A DNA stretch of 16,502 nucleotides from Desulfobacterales bacterium (GCA_029934695.1 JAOZLU010000020.1:11329-27830); one strand, 5' to 3'; positions 1 through 6,873 are shown, counted from the stretch's first letter. Numbers and translations are program-made. Notes: generated from the letters alone by a model not told the origin.

Positions 1-40
1 GCCCGTTTCTCACAATAGCATACTCTCTCATTGCCTGCAT
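1..40 (-). CDS. 5' end of an unidentified gene running off the left edge
   Basis: An ATG at 40-38 opens a frame that reads MQAMREYAIVRNG before the window ends; a second in-frame ATG lies at 31-29. A GAGG Shine-Dalgarno-like sequence sits 6 nt upstream of the first ATG, inside the left flanking direct repeat of the adjacent MITE-like element. Only 13 codons are visible, so the product cannot be named. The start MREYAIVRNG resembles short antitoxin-type proteins, but that is a weak impression. Before the element inserted, this gene probably followed directly on the ORF ending at 255, because joining the two flanks gives GGAGGAATAACATG with the upstream TAA stop inside it. Confidence 0.4.
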   Translation of the reverse strand, partial: MQAMREYAIVRNG

Positions 41-41
41 G

Positions 42-50
42 TTATTCCTC
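42..50. repeat. Left flanking direct repeat (probable target-site duplication)
   Basis: TTATTCCTC abuts the left terminal inverted repeat and matches 255-263. On the minus strand it reads GAGGAATAA and supplies the ribosome-binding site for the partial gene at 1-40. Confidence 0.6.
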
Positions 51-52
51 TG

Positions 53-80
53 ATTATAACGGATTCAGGGGAGGGCACAA
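53..80 (-). promoter_or_regulatory. Outward-facing promoter-like module in the left end of the MITE-like element
   Basis: Reading the minus strand, TTGTGC (80-75) is followed after 16 nt by a perfect TATAAT (58-53), pointing at the partial gene at 1-40. The -35 matches consensus at only three positions. The same TTGNNN-16-TATAAT layout recurs at the right end (224-251) and at 12632-12659, which supports it as a conserved property of the element end rather than proving promoter function. Confidence 0.35.
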
Positions 81-223
81 CCTGCTGAAATTACTGAGCC
101 GGACACCGGCAGTCCTGTCTCGTCCGGGGCAGTCCGACCCGAAGCCGGACACAAATTTTTATGTGCTTTTCTTTGTGCCCTCTGTGCCTCTGTGTGAGAT
201 ATCGGCGTGATGACATGCTGAAA

Positions 224-251
224 TTGCAGCCTCCCCTGAATCCGTTATAAT
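224..251 (+). promoter_or_regulatory. Outward-facing promoter-like module in the right end of the MITE-like element
   Basis: TTGCAG (224-229), 16-nt spacer, TATAAT (246-251), pointing rightward. No plus-strand gene follows, so any transcript would be antisense to the ORF remnant and hemC. This is a sequence resemblance only. Confidence 0.25.
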
Positions 252-254
252 CAC

Positions 255-263
255 TTATTCCTC
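255..263. repeat. Right flanking direct repeat (probable target-site duplication)
   Basis: TTATTCCTC lies one base outside the right terminal inverted repeat and matches 42-50. On the minus strand it contains the TAA stop of the ORF remnant at 255-400. Confidence 0.6.
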
Positions 264-400
264 CTTATAAACGATTTCAGTTGGCTCAGATGCAAATCCC
301 TGTTTATCACTAATCCGTGCAGATACCCATATTTTTTTTGTCTGGTGATTTGTCAGGCGGCTTAAATACGCTGATTCCGGTGAGCGGAGAACCGGAAAAC
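255..400 (-). pseudogene. 3' remnant of a gene, probably frameshifted in a poly-A run
   Basis: The minus strand reads ...KIWVSARISDKQGF... ending PTEIVYKEE and a TAA at 257-255. A different frame just upstream reads SPLTGISVFKPPDKSPDKK and meets it at a run of eight A (plus-strand T run 332-339), suggesting one original protein broken by a homopolymer indel. The texture resembles the last strands of a fibronectin- or Ig-like domain, which is only an impression. Upstream of about 400 the sequence runs into an intergenic hairpin repeat, so the body of the gene is gone. The stop codon lies in the target-site duplication of the neighbouring element. Confidence 0.35.
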
Positions 401-403
401 GGG

Positions 404-414
404 AGGCGGAGCCT
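404..414. repeat. AGGCGGAGCCT intergenic motif (solo copy)
   Basis: AGGCGGAGCCT is followed by TCGTAACGA, a short palindromic intergenic motif. The same 11-mer and its complement form the inverted repeat at 1691-1756. It lies just beyond the hemC stop; there is no T-run on the minus side that would make it a clear terminator. Confidence 0.45.
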
Positions 415-459
415 CGTAACGAGCCAAGTTTTTTCCTTTCCGCTCTCAATTTTTCATTC

Positions 460-1398
460 TCAACTTTCCATTTTCAGTTTTTCCAATATCTCCTTCGCAC
501 CCATTGACAGAAGACGCTCTGCAAGTTCCAGGCCGATGCTTTCAGATTCCGTTTCAGGGCCTGAGAGCGTTTCCCGAAACATGCGTTTTCCGTCAACGCC
601 GGCAACCAGCCCGCAAAGACGAAAAGTGTTTTCCTTGATTTTCCCGTGGCCCGCGATGGGAACTTGGCATCCGCCTTCGAGACGGTCCAGGAAAGCGCGT
701 TCTCCCAAGACGACTCTCCGTGTCTGATGATGATCCAATGGCGAAATGATCGAATCAATTTCAGGGTCATCTTTCCGGGTTTCAATGCAAAGCGCACCCT
801 GCCCCACTGCCGGCAGCATAATATCCTCTTCGAGATATTCGGTGATTCTCTCCTCAAGCCCAAGCCGTATCACCCCTGCCGCGGCCAGGATAATCGCGTC
901 CAGGTTTTCATTTTCAAGTTTTTTCAGGCGCGTGTCAATATTTCCCCTTAAAGGCAGTATGACGATATCAGGCCGTCTGCACCTAAGCTGGGCCGCTCGG
1001 CGGAGGCTGCTGGTGCCGATACGTGCTTGGTGAGGAAGCTTGGAAAACACGAGCCTGTTTTTGGATATCAGCACATCTTTGGGATTTTCACGCTCCGGAA
1101 TTGCCCCGATACACAATCCTTCCGGGATTTCAGAAGGCATGTCCTTCATGCTGTGTACTGCAAGATCAATACGGCCATCCAAAAGCGCCTCTTCTATCTC
1201 CTTGATGAAAAGCCCTTTGCCGCCCACTTTGGCAAGGGGCACATCAAGGATTTTGTCACCTTTTGTTTTTATAATGACAAGTTCGATTTCAGTCCCGGTT
1301 CCTGTCTGGGACTCCAAAATGGCCGATCTGACCCAGTTTGCCTGCCAGAGTGCCAGCTTGCTGCCTCTTGTTCCGATTTGAATATGTTGTCTTTCCAT
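460..1398 (-). CDS. hemC: Hydroxymethylbilane synthase (porphobilinogen deaminase)
   Basis: This 312-aa protein joins four porphobilinogens into hydroxymethylbilane in tetrapyrrole (haem, sirohaem, cobamide) synthesis, in the cytosol. It opens with IQIGTRGSKLALWQ, the family's N-terminal motif. It has the catalytic aspartate in HSMKDMP (D86), the arginine-rich substrate region IGTSSLRRAAQLR, and the dipyrromethane-cofactor cysteine in LEGGCQVPIAG (C244). Length is normal for the family. I chose the ATG at 1398 because it gives the standard N-terminus; an upstream in-frame start at 1443 would add 15 atypical residues inside the preceding gene. The ATG shares one base with the TGA of the upstream zinc-ribbon gene (TGATG), so translation is probably coupled. 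No hemD or cobA follows, which is unusual for an operon copy. Confidence 0.95.
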   Translation of the reverse strand: MERQHIQIGTRGSKLALWQANWVRSAILESQTGTGTEIELVIIKTKGDKILDVPLAKVGGKGLFIKEIEEALLDGRIDLAVHSMKDMPSEIPEGLCIGAIPERENPKDVLISKNRLVFSKLPHQARIGTSSLRRAAQLRCRRPDIVILPLRGNIDTRLKKLENENLDAIILAAAGVIRLGLEERITEYLEEDIMLPAVGQGALCIETRKDDPEIDSIISPLDHHQTRRVVLGERAFLDRLEGGCQVPIAGHGKIKENTFRLCGLVAGVDGKRMFRETLSGPETESESIGLELAERLLSMGAKEILEKLKMES

Positions 1399-1628
1399 CA
1401 GTGGACACAACTTGAGCAACTGGTTGCCGCACATCCGCCGCATGACGAATCAGCCGCGGTGCGCCGTGTGGTTTCACCGCCGCCTCCCTTGCTGACAAAA
1501 CCGCAGGCAGACATCAGCTTGCTGACCTCTTCGCTGCTGCATGAGGGACACGTCACCTCGTCACTTCCAAAAACCAGATATTCAAAGTTCTGGTCGCATT
1601 TATCACAATGATATTCGTAAATTGGCAT
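1398..1628 (-). CDS. FmdB-family zinc-ribbon protein
   Basis: A 76-residue protein starting MPIYEYHCDKCDQNFEYL, the hallmark N-terminus of the FmdB/CxxC_CxxC zinc-ribbon family. Cysteine pairs CDKC and CPSC would bind one zinc. The C-terminus is a Gly/Ser/Cys-rich tail ending CGGC...CSSC, giving two further CxxC pairs. The family is named after a putative regulator of formylmethanofuran dehydrogenase, but for most members the function is unknown. An AGAGGA ribosome-binding site lies about 9 nt upstream (1638-1643). Its stop overlaps the hemC start by one base, so the two genes are probably co-translated. A link to haem synthesis is inference from position alone. Confidence 0.85.
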   Translation of the reverse strand: MPIYEYHCDKCDQNFEYLVFGSDEVTCPSCSSEEVSKLMSACGFVSKGGGGETTRRTAADSSCGGCAATSCSSCVH

Positions 1629-1690
1629 TTTAATTTTTCCTCTGTTAAATTCAATATGTTACCCGTTCCCATATATTAACGCATATTGCA

Positions 1691-1756
1691 AGGCTCCGCC
1701 TTGTGTGGCATCCCGTAAAACTTACTGGCTGTGCGGTCATGCATGAGGCGGAGCCT
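1691..1756. repeat. Inverted repeat of the AGGCGGAGCCT family
   Basis: AGGCTCCGCCT at 1691-1701 pairs exactly with AGGCGGAGCCT at 1746-1756, an 11-bp stem around a 44-nt loop. It lies in the 178-bp gap between the membrane-protein gene and the fmdB-like gene. A solo copy is at 404-414. No T-run follows on the minus strand, so it reads as a dispersed repeat more than a terminator. Confidence 0.5.
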
Positions 1757-1806
1757 CCAAAAATGCGGAAGCCCTGAGAGCGAGTGAAGGCGGAACGAGT
1801 ATTTTC

Positions 1807-2421
1807 CTAGTTGGCGGAGGAATCTATTTTTTGCTTTATAGGATGATCCCCCGAAGACGGAGGCGGCATCTGGCTTATCCTTTCCTGATAGACCAAAACA
1901 AGGAAAACTGTTGCCAGCGGCTGTGTGAAAAGCCAGCCGATAACCACAAAACTCCCGACCCATGAAATTCCCAGAAACAGGATCACCACAATGGCATGTT
2001 CCATGGGGTCCCCTTTCAATGCCATTGAAAAGCTTTCTTTCACCGCATCCGTCAGAGACAGCTTCCTGTCCGTCATCAGGGGCATCATATAAAGACAGCT
2101 ATAAACAATGCCCAAGACAATAAGAATGCCCGGCAGAATCAGCATCATGGCCCCGACTGCCGTCGCTATGACAGTGACAACGCCGAATCCCAGCAAAGGC
2201 AGAAACAGCCCCATCTGGGAAAAGACATCCTGGACCTTCGGCTCACGTCCGTCTCTTACCAGAAGAAGAACGGCATGCATGTATCCGGCCAAGGTGACAG
2301 GACCGAGAATTCCCAGAGTCAGAAGACTTGAAAAAACCATCAGCAGCGTCATAAAGATAAGTGGGACAATAAACTGAAGGGTCAAATGCCATGATTTTTC
2401 GAGATGTCCTTTAAAATCCAT
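1807..2421 (-). CDS. Small polytopic membrane protein, function unknown
   Basis: A 204-aa protein made mostly of hydrophobic segments at about residues 14-36, 38-55, 70-95, 96-117 and 142-178, so four to six membrane helices. A GPVTLAGY turn and an RDGREPKVQDVF loop follow the first hairpin, and a hydrophilic tail follows residue 180. This layout (hydrophobic pair, GPxxxGY, charged 'F' loop, second pair, amphipathic LSLTDAVKESF) resembles uncharacterised inner-membrane families with repeated membrane hairpins, but I cannot name the family with confidence. The ATG at 2421 is preferred because AAAGGAG lies at a good distance upstream; the longer open frame to 2556 is made of the simple repeat at 2443-2489. 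No functional link to neighbours is visible. Confidence 0.75.
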   Translation of the reverse strand: MDFKGHLEKSWHLTLQFIVPLIFMTLLMVFSSLLTLGILGPVTLAGYMHAVLLLVRDGREPKVQDVFSQMGLFLPLLGFGVVTVIATAVGAMMLILPGILIVLGIVYSCLYMMPLMTDRKLSLTDAVKESFSMALKGDPMEHAIVVILFLGISWVGSFVVIGWLFTQPLATVFLVLVYQERISQMPPPSSGDHPIKQKIDSSAN

Positions 2422-2442
2422 TTGTTGCTCCTTTCTAAAAAT

Positions 2443-2489
2443 AAAGTTGAAAGTGAAAGTAAAAAAGTTGAAAGTGAAAAGTTGAAAGT
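2443..2489. repeat. Tandem AAAGTTGAAAGTGAAA simple repeat
   Basis: Three degenerate copies of AAAGTTGAAAGT(GAAA) start at 2443, 2464 and 2478. They sit just upstream of the membrane-protein ribosome-binding site. Similar A/T-biased iterations occur at 452-480 and 14554-14582, so this is a recurring intergenic sequence type in this genome. Confidence 0.55.
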
Positions 2490-2559
2490 CAATAAGGACT
2501 TTCCGCTTTATTCTGATTACATTCAAAGAATATAATGAAAAAAAACGGTTTGTCAACAG

Positions 2560-3396
2560 TTAAACCGGAATCCTGAACCCAACCATCGTCACATCGTCCC
2601 GTGTTTCATTTTCGCCTTTGTACGCGTTGAAGGATTCAAGAAGCATTGCCTGCTGTTTTTCAAAAGGGATGTCTGCGATTTCCTTCAGCAGATTTTTTAA
2701 ACGCCGGTTATCGAACCGGCAATGCTCCTCTCCGCCAAGCTGATCCGCAAGGCCATTGGTTGCCATATAAAAGGACATCCCCTCTTTGACAGGAATCCTA
2801 TGATTGGTGAACTTGGAATTCAAATCGGACAGTTTATATCCGATACTTTGTCTGTCGCCTCTGATGACAGTTATTTCGCCATTGTAAGCGCAATACAGCG
2901 GCAGTCTTGCCCCTGCAAAGGTAAGTATTGCCTGCTGCCCGTCGCGATCATGATCTGCCCCCTGCCCACTGACAAAACAAATTGCGACATTCAGGCCGTC
3001 ATCGGAAAACATATCGCCCGAGTCCTGCTGAAGTGCTGTTCTGATCCAGAAAGTCAGACGATTCAGTATCAGGGCAGGGTCGCGCCAGCCTTCACTCCTT
3101 ATAATTTTTTTCAGACCAAAGGAAGCGATTAAACTTATAAAGGTGTCGGGAACGCCGCGTCTGGTACAGTCAATGATCGCGAGAACACATCCTTCCTCCT
3201 CCTTTTCCCCGGTTTGAGGCAGGCCTTCTGCAAATATGAAATCCCCGCCTATCATATCCCTCGGTTCCCATATAAAAAAACTGTCAGGAAAAAAAGGCCT
3301 GATGTTTTCCGGATTCGGCAACAGAGAATCTTGTGTTATCTTTGCGTACTGAATATTCTCCGTAATATTCTTGTCCGCTGTTTCAATGACTCTGCC
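2560..3396 (-). pseudogene. SpoIIE/PP2C-type phosphatase half of a frameshifted receiver-phosphatase gene
   Basis: The frame ending at 2560 is homologous to the phosphatase domains of the two upstream paralogues, starting ETADKNITENIQYAKITQDS and continuing LLPNPENIR. It has no plausible start codon or ribosome-binding site of its own: the frame is closed by a TAA at 3399-3397 and only TTG/CTG codons precede the homology. It therefore looks like the 3' half of the gene whose receiver is at 3336-3857, displaced by one base near 3385-3397. The active site is also eroded. GGDF is intact, but the paralogues' DCTGHGVPGAF reads DCTRRGVPDTF and their SDG metal-binding motif reads TNG; the C-terminal DDVT remains. 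Either a decaying gene or a catalytically dead domain; a sequencing error could explain the frameshift but not the lost residues. Confidence 0.7.
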
Positions 3397-3857
3397 TTAC
3401 TTATTTCCTCAATTTTCTCCTGAAGCTTGGAAATCAGTTCCTTTTGCCTCTCTCTTGTTTTTTTCAGTTCCAGATGGGTATGCACTTTCGTCAGCAACTC
3501 TTTTGAATTAAACGGTTTTGTCACATAATCCGCCCCTCCGATCTGAAAACCTTCCATAATATCTTCAGGTTCAGTTTTTGCTGTCAGAAAAATGATGGGA
3601 ATATCCTTTGTTTGGGGACGTGCTTTTAACCTTTTGCAAACCTCATATCCATCTAAGCCCGGCATTATGATATCCAGCAGGATAATATCCGGAAAGACAT
3701 GACTGGCCACAGAAATGGCCTCCTCTCCGTCAATGGCAGCAGCAATCTCATAGTTGGCCCCAGTTAACAGGCCGCTTAAGACCTGAAGGTTTACAGGTGC
3801 ATCATCCACGATTAATATCAACGGGTTTTCCTGTGATTTCGAGTCTTTTGTATTCAT
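3336..3857 (-). CDS. Response-regulator receiver domain with coiled-coil tail (5' half of the frameshifted gene)
   Basis: A 173-aa product. Residues about 13-130 are a complete receiver: acidic pocket D18-D19 (ILIVDD), phospho-acceptor D62 (IILLDIIMPGLDGYEV), T92 and K114 (VTKPF). A charged helix follows (ELKKTRERQKELISKLQEK) and breaks into an aberrant tail RTRILRRIFSTQR. In the -1 frame the paralogues' linker continues instead. The receiver belongs to the PleD/RpfG-like type and is clearly different from those of the two upstream paralogues, so the third gene had a separate origin or swapped its input domain. The ATG at 3857 is preferred, with AGGGGA just upstream; a TTG start at 3890 would overlap the preceding gene. 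It begins 22 nt after the 3880 stop, so it probably belongs to the same operon. Confidence 0.8.
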   Translation of the reverse strand: MNTKDSKSQENPLILIVDDAPVNLQVLSGLLTGANYEIAAAIDGEEAISVASHVFPDIILLDIIMPGLDGYEVCKRLKARPQTKDIPIIFLTAKTEPEDIMEGFQIGGADYVTKPFNSKELLTKVHTHLELKKTRERQKELISKLQEKIEEISKAESLKQRTRILRRIFSTQR

Positions 3858-3879
3858 TGTTTCCCCTGTCCCCTGATCA

Positions 3880-5301
3880 TTAAAAACCAAATCCCAATAC
3901 AGTCACATCATCCTGTATTTCATTGTCACCCTTATATCCGTTGAAAGCCTCAAGCAATTTTTCCCGCTGGATTTCAAAGGATAAATCTTTGTTTTCATTC
4001 AATACATCTTTAAGTCGTCCGGTGCCGAACCGGCGGTCTTTTGCTCCGCCTAACTGATCCACAAAACCATCGCTGAACATATAAAACGACATTCCTTTTT
4101 CAATACGAATGGTATGATTCGTGAATTGGAAGCTCAGTTTGGATTTTTTGTAGCCGAGACTTTTTCTGTCGCCTTTGATGATTTTCAGTTCGTCATTATG
4201 AATGCAGATCAGGGGCAGCTTTGCGCCGGCAAAAGTCAGTTCCTGACCGTCGCTCATTCTGACTGGCGGTGAATTGCGGTTCGCAAGCCACGGGCCTCGG
4301 ACAAAACAGATCGCAACATCCAGCCCGTCATCGGAAAGTGCGTAATCTGTGTCCTGCTGAAGAGTGGTTTTGACCAGAAAACTCAGGCGTTGCAGAATTT
4401 TGGCAGGGTTCCGCCATCCTTCCCCTTTTGTGATTTTTTTCAGGCCGAAAGAGGCGATCATGGTCATAAACGCTCCGGGAACACCGTGTCCGGTGCAGTC
4501 AATGACCGCTATGATAAAGCCGCCCTCTCCCTGATCCCCTTTAGGGGGGAAGTAATCCGTAAATATGAAATCCCCGCCCACGATATCTCTGGGCATCCAG
4601 ATAAAAAAGCTGTCCGGCAGAAAGTTCCTGATATTCTCCGGGTTCGGCAACAGGGAACTTTGGATCATCTGGGCGTACCGGATACTGTCCATAATCTTCA
4701 GATTGGCGGTTTCAGCAGCTTCCCGCTCCTGTTCGACCTTTTCTTTGCTCTCACGCAGGGCCTCTTCGGTCCGTTCGCGTTCGGCGATCTCTTCCAGAAG
4801 CCGTTCATTGGTGCGTCTGAGTTCGGTGGTCCGTTCCTCAACCCTTCTGTGAGCCTCATTTCTCTGAAGCCGATTGATATACGCTCTGGAATGATAGCGG
4901 ATACGGGCAATCAGTTCAATTTTGTCCGGCGGTTTGACTATGTAATCGTTGGCTCCGAGGGCAAAGGCTTCCGCTTTTATCTTGGGGTTTTCATCGCCAG
5001 ACAGAACAATCAGAGGGGTGTGACAGGTGTGTCTTTTGGAACGAAAATAGTAAACCATGTGCAGCCCGTTAATTTCAGGCATGACCAGATCCTGAAGAAT
5101 GACTGTGGGAGAAATTTTATCTGCCATTCTGAGGGCCTCACGCGCACTTTGGAAATGATAAAAATCAATATCCTCCTCAGATTCCAGCATGCGCCCGATC
5201 ATCTTTCCGATAAATACCTGATCATCAACCAGCAGAACACTGATTCTGGAAGTGCCGGAGGGCAAGTCTGATTCAGGCAGATGAGGTTCATAATGATCCA
5301 T
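3880..5301 (-). CDS. Receiver-coiled coil-SpoIIE/RsbU-type serine phosphatase
   Basis: A 473-aa fused regulator. Residues about 19-138 form a receiver with D26-D27, phospho-acceptor D71 (ILQDLVMPEINGL), S101 and K123 (YIVKPPD). A long charged coiled coil spans about 142-205. Residues about 215-473 form a PP2C-like SpoIIE phosphatase with D244 (VGGDFIF), D268 and GHG 271-273 (DCTGHGVPGAF), D411 (FSDGFVDQ) and D464-D465 (DDVT), so all metal-binding positions are present. Family knowledge: phosphorylated receivers switch such phosphatases to dephosphorylate STAS anti-anti-sigma proteins. No STAS protein or histidine kinase is in the window, so the partner is unknown. AAGGAGA precedes the ATG. 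It lies 30 nt after its paralogue at 5332-6777 and is probably co-transcribed with it. Confidence 0.9.
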   Translation of the reverse strand: MDHYEPHLPESDLPSGTSRISVLLVDDQVFIGKMIGRMLESEEDIDFYHFQSAREALRMADKISPTVILQDLVMPEINGLHMVYYFRSKRHTCHTPLIVLSGDENPKIKAEAFALGANDYIVKPPDKIELIARIRYHSRAYINRLQRNEAHRRVEERTTELRRTNERLLEEIAERERTEEALRESKEKVEQEREAAETANLKIMDSIRYAQMIQSSLLPNPENIRNFLPDSFFIWMPRDIVGGDFIFTDYFPPKGDQGEGGFIIAVIDCTGHGVPGAFMTMIASFGLKKITKGEGWRNPAKILQRLSFLVKTTLQQDTDYALSDDGLDVAICFVRGPWLANRNSPPVRMSDGQELTFAGAKLPLICIHNDELKIIKGDRKSLGYKKSKLSFQFTNHTIRIEKGMSFYMFSDGFVDQLGGAKDRRFGTGRLKDVLNENKDLSFEIQREKLLEAFNGYKGDNEIQDDVTVLGFGF

Positions 5302-5331
5302 CGAAATCTCCTTCCTTATATACCCGCAGGA

Positions 5332-6777
5332 TCATTTGAGTCCGAAACCCAGCACGGTCACATCGTCCTGTATTTCGTTTTCGCCCTTGTATATATTGAA
5401 TGCTTCAAGAAGCCTGTCTTTTTGCATTTTGAATGGTAACTGACTGTTTTTACTGAGCAGTTCTTTGAATCGCCGGGTACCGAATCGCCGCTCATCTTCT
5501 CCGCCCAACTGGTCAACAAATCCGTCGCTGAACATATAAAAGGACATTCCCCGCCTGATACGAACCGTGTGATTGGTAAAATTGAAGTTTAAATCAGATC
5601 TTTTATAGCCGATGCTCTTTCTGTCGCCTTTAATGACCTTGAGTTCGCCATTGTCAAAATAAATCAGGGGTAGTTTCGCTCCTGCAAAAATCAGTTGTTC
5701 GCTGTCTTCTGTCACCTGTCTGTCTGCAACCGTCCCCTCGCTCATGACAGATGCTGCCCCCTCGCTGACAAAGCATAAGGCAGCATCCAGTCCGTCATCG
5801 GAAAGGGCATAATCAGTATCCTGCTGAAGCGTCGTTTTGACCAGGAAACTCAGTCGTTTCAGTATCTGGGCGGGGTCGCACCAGCCTTCGTCCCTTATAA
5901 TTTTTCTCAGGCCGAAATCAGCAATCATGGTCATAAAAGCCCCGGGAACACCGTGTCCGGTACAGTCTATGACTGCGATGATAAAGCCGCTCTCCCTCTG
6001 ACTGTCCCCGTCCCGGAGGGGCAGGACATAGTCTGTAAATATGAAATCCCCGCCCACAATATCTCTGGGCATCCAGATAAAAAAGCTGTCCGGCAGGAAG
6101 CTCCTGATATTTTCCGGGTTCGGCAGCAGGGAACTCTGGATCAGTTTGGCGTACCGGATGCTGTCCATGATTTTTTCATTGGCGGCTTCGGCTGCCTCCC
6201 GCTCCTGTTCAACTTTTTTCTTGCTTTTACGCAGGGCATCCTCAGTTCGTTCACGTTCGGCGATTTCCCCGCGGAGCTGCTCATTGGTGCTTCTGAGTTC
6301 GGCTGTCCGCTCCTCCACTTTTCTGTAGGCTTCGTCTCTTTGCAGCATATTGATATAAGCCATTGAATGATAACGGATACGCGCAATCAGTTCAATCTTG
6401 TCCGGCGGTTTGACGATATAGTCATTTGCTCCTGTGGCAAAAGCCTCAGCTTTGATCTTGGGGTCTTCATCGGCAGACAGGACAATCAGAGGGGTATGCC
6501 GTGTGCGTTTTTTTGCACGAAAATAATACACCATGTTCAGGCCGTTGATTTCAGGCATGACCAAATCCTGAAGGATGACTGTGGGAGAAATTTCATCTGC
6601 CATTCTCAGTGCTTCCCGTGCGCTTTGGAAATAATGAAAATCAATATCATCCTCAGATTCCAGCATATGACCGATGATTTTCCCGATAAATGTCTGATCG
6701 TCAACCAGCAGGACACTGATCCTGGAATTGTCGGAGAGCAAATCCGATTCAACGGGATGATCTTTATGATGATTCAT
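5332..6777 (-). CDS. Receiver-coiled coil-SpoIIE/RsbU-type serine phosphatase (paralogue)
   Basis: A 481-aa protein, co-linear and highly similar to the gene at 3880-5301. Its receiver has D26-D27, D71, S101 and K123; the coiled coil spans about 142-205. The phosphatase domain has D244 (VGGDFIF), D271 with GHG (DCTGHGVPGAF), D418 (FSDGFVDQ) and D471-D472 (DDVT). Differences concentrate in an insertion loop near residues 335-362 and in the N-terminal ten residues. All catalytic positions are intact, so it should be active. It is the first gene of the three-gene phosphatase set, with a modest AAGGA site before the ATG. The 96-bp gap upstream holds a hairpin repeat (6833-6856); I see no convincing promoter in it. 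Confidence 0.9.
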   Translation of the reverse strand: MNHHKDHPVESDLLSDNSRISVLLVDDQTFIGKIIGHMLESEDDIDFHYFQSAREALRMADEISPTVILQDLVMPEINGLNMVYYFRAKKRTRHTPLIVLSADEDPKIKAEAFATGANDYIVKPPDKIELIARIRYHSMAYINMLQRDEAYRKVEERTAELRSTNEQLRGEIAERERTEDALRKSKKKVEQEREAAEAANEKIMDSIRYAKLIQSSLLPNPENIRSFLPDSFFIWMPRDIVGGDFIFTDYVLPLRDGDSQRESGFIIAVIDCTGHGVPGAFMTMIADFGLRKIIRDEGWCDPAQILKRLSFLVKTTLQQDTDYALSDDGLDAALCFVSEGAASVMSEGTVADRQVTEDSEQLIFAGAKLPLIYFDNGELKVIKGDRKSIGYKRSDLNFNFTNHTVRIRRGMSFYMFSDGFVDQLGGEDERRFGTRRFKELLSKNSQLPFKMQKDRLLEAFNIYKGENEIQDDVTVLGFGLK

Positions 6778-6832
6778 TACAATATCCTTATTTCTGCACT
6801 CGTCAGATGCTTGATCCTCAATGCTCTTTTGT

Positions 6833-6856
6833 CGGACGGATTTGTAAACCCGTCCG
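6833..6856. repeat. GGACGG/CCGTCC hairpin repeat, downstream side of the PARIS-like pair
   Basis: CGGACGG pairs with CCGTCCG around an ATTTGTAAAC centre. It closely matches the repeat units at 9105-9220 on the other side of the ATPase/DUF4435 pair, especially the third. No T-run follows on either strand, so termination is uncertain. Confidence 0.6.
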
Positions 6857-6873
6857 GCGGAGTGCTTTCGTCT

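Larger units (their letters stand above)
50..254. mobile_element. MITE-like element with 24-bp terminal inverted repeats and flanking direct repeats
   Basis: Positions 51-74 (starting TGATTATAACGGATTCAGGG) are repeated exactly in reverse complement at 230-253. The element is about 205 bp and has no coding capacity. TTATTCCTC lies directly outside on both sides (42-50 and 255-263), which is what an 8-9-bp target-site duplication would look like. The interior carries a short GTGCC(T)CT-type iteration at about 172-200 and palindromic CCGGAC segments at 104-145. A third copy of the end sequence lies at 12638-12659. No transposase is present, so mobilisation in trans by an unknown transposase is inference. 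Confidence 0.7.

Noticed and set aside
1289..1498. Minus-strand 69-codon frame and extended hemC start at 1443
   Set aside because: The standard HemC N-terminus begins at 1398, and the fmdB-like gene occupies the upstream region in another frame.
2422..2556. N-terminal extension of the membrane protein
   Set aside because: The extension translates the simple repeat, and a good AAAGGAG site precedes the ATG at 2421.
3336..3399. Programmed -1 frameshift joining receiver and phosphatase
   Set aside because: I find no X-XXY-YYZ heptamer in the overlap, and the phosphatase active site is eroded, so mutation is more likely.
4390..5271. 293-codon plus-strand open frame
   Set aside because: It is antisense to the receiver-phosphatase gene, with no ribosome-binding site or recognisable domain. 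A parallel shadow exists over the paralogue.
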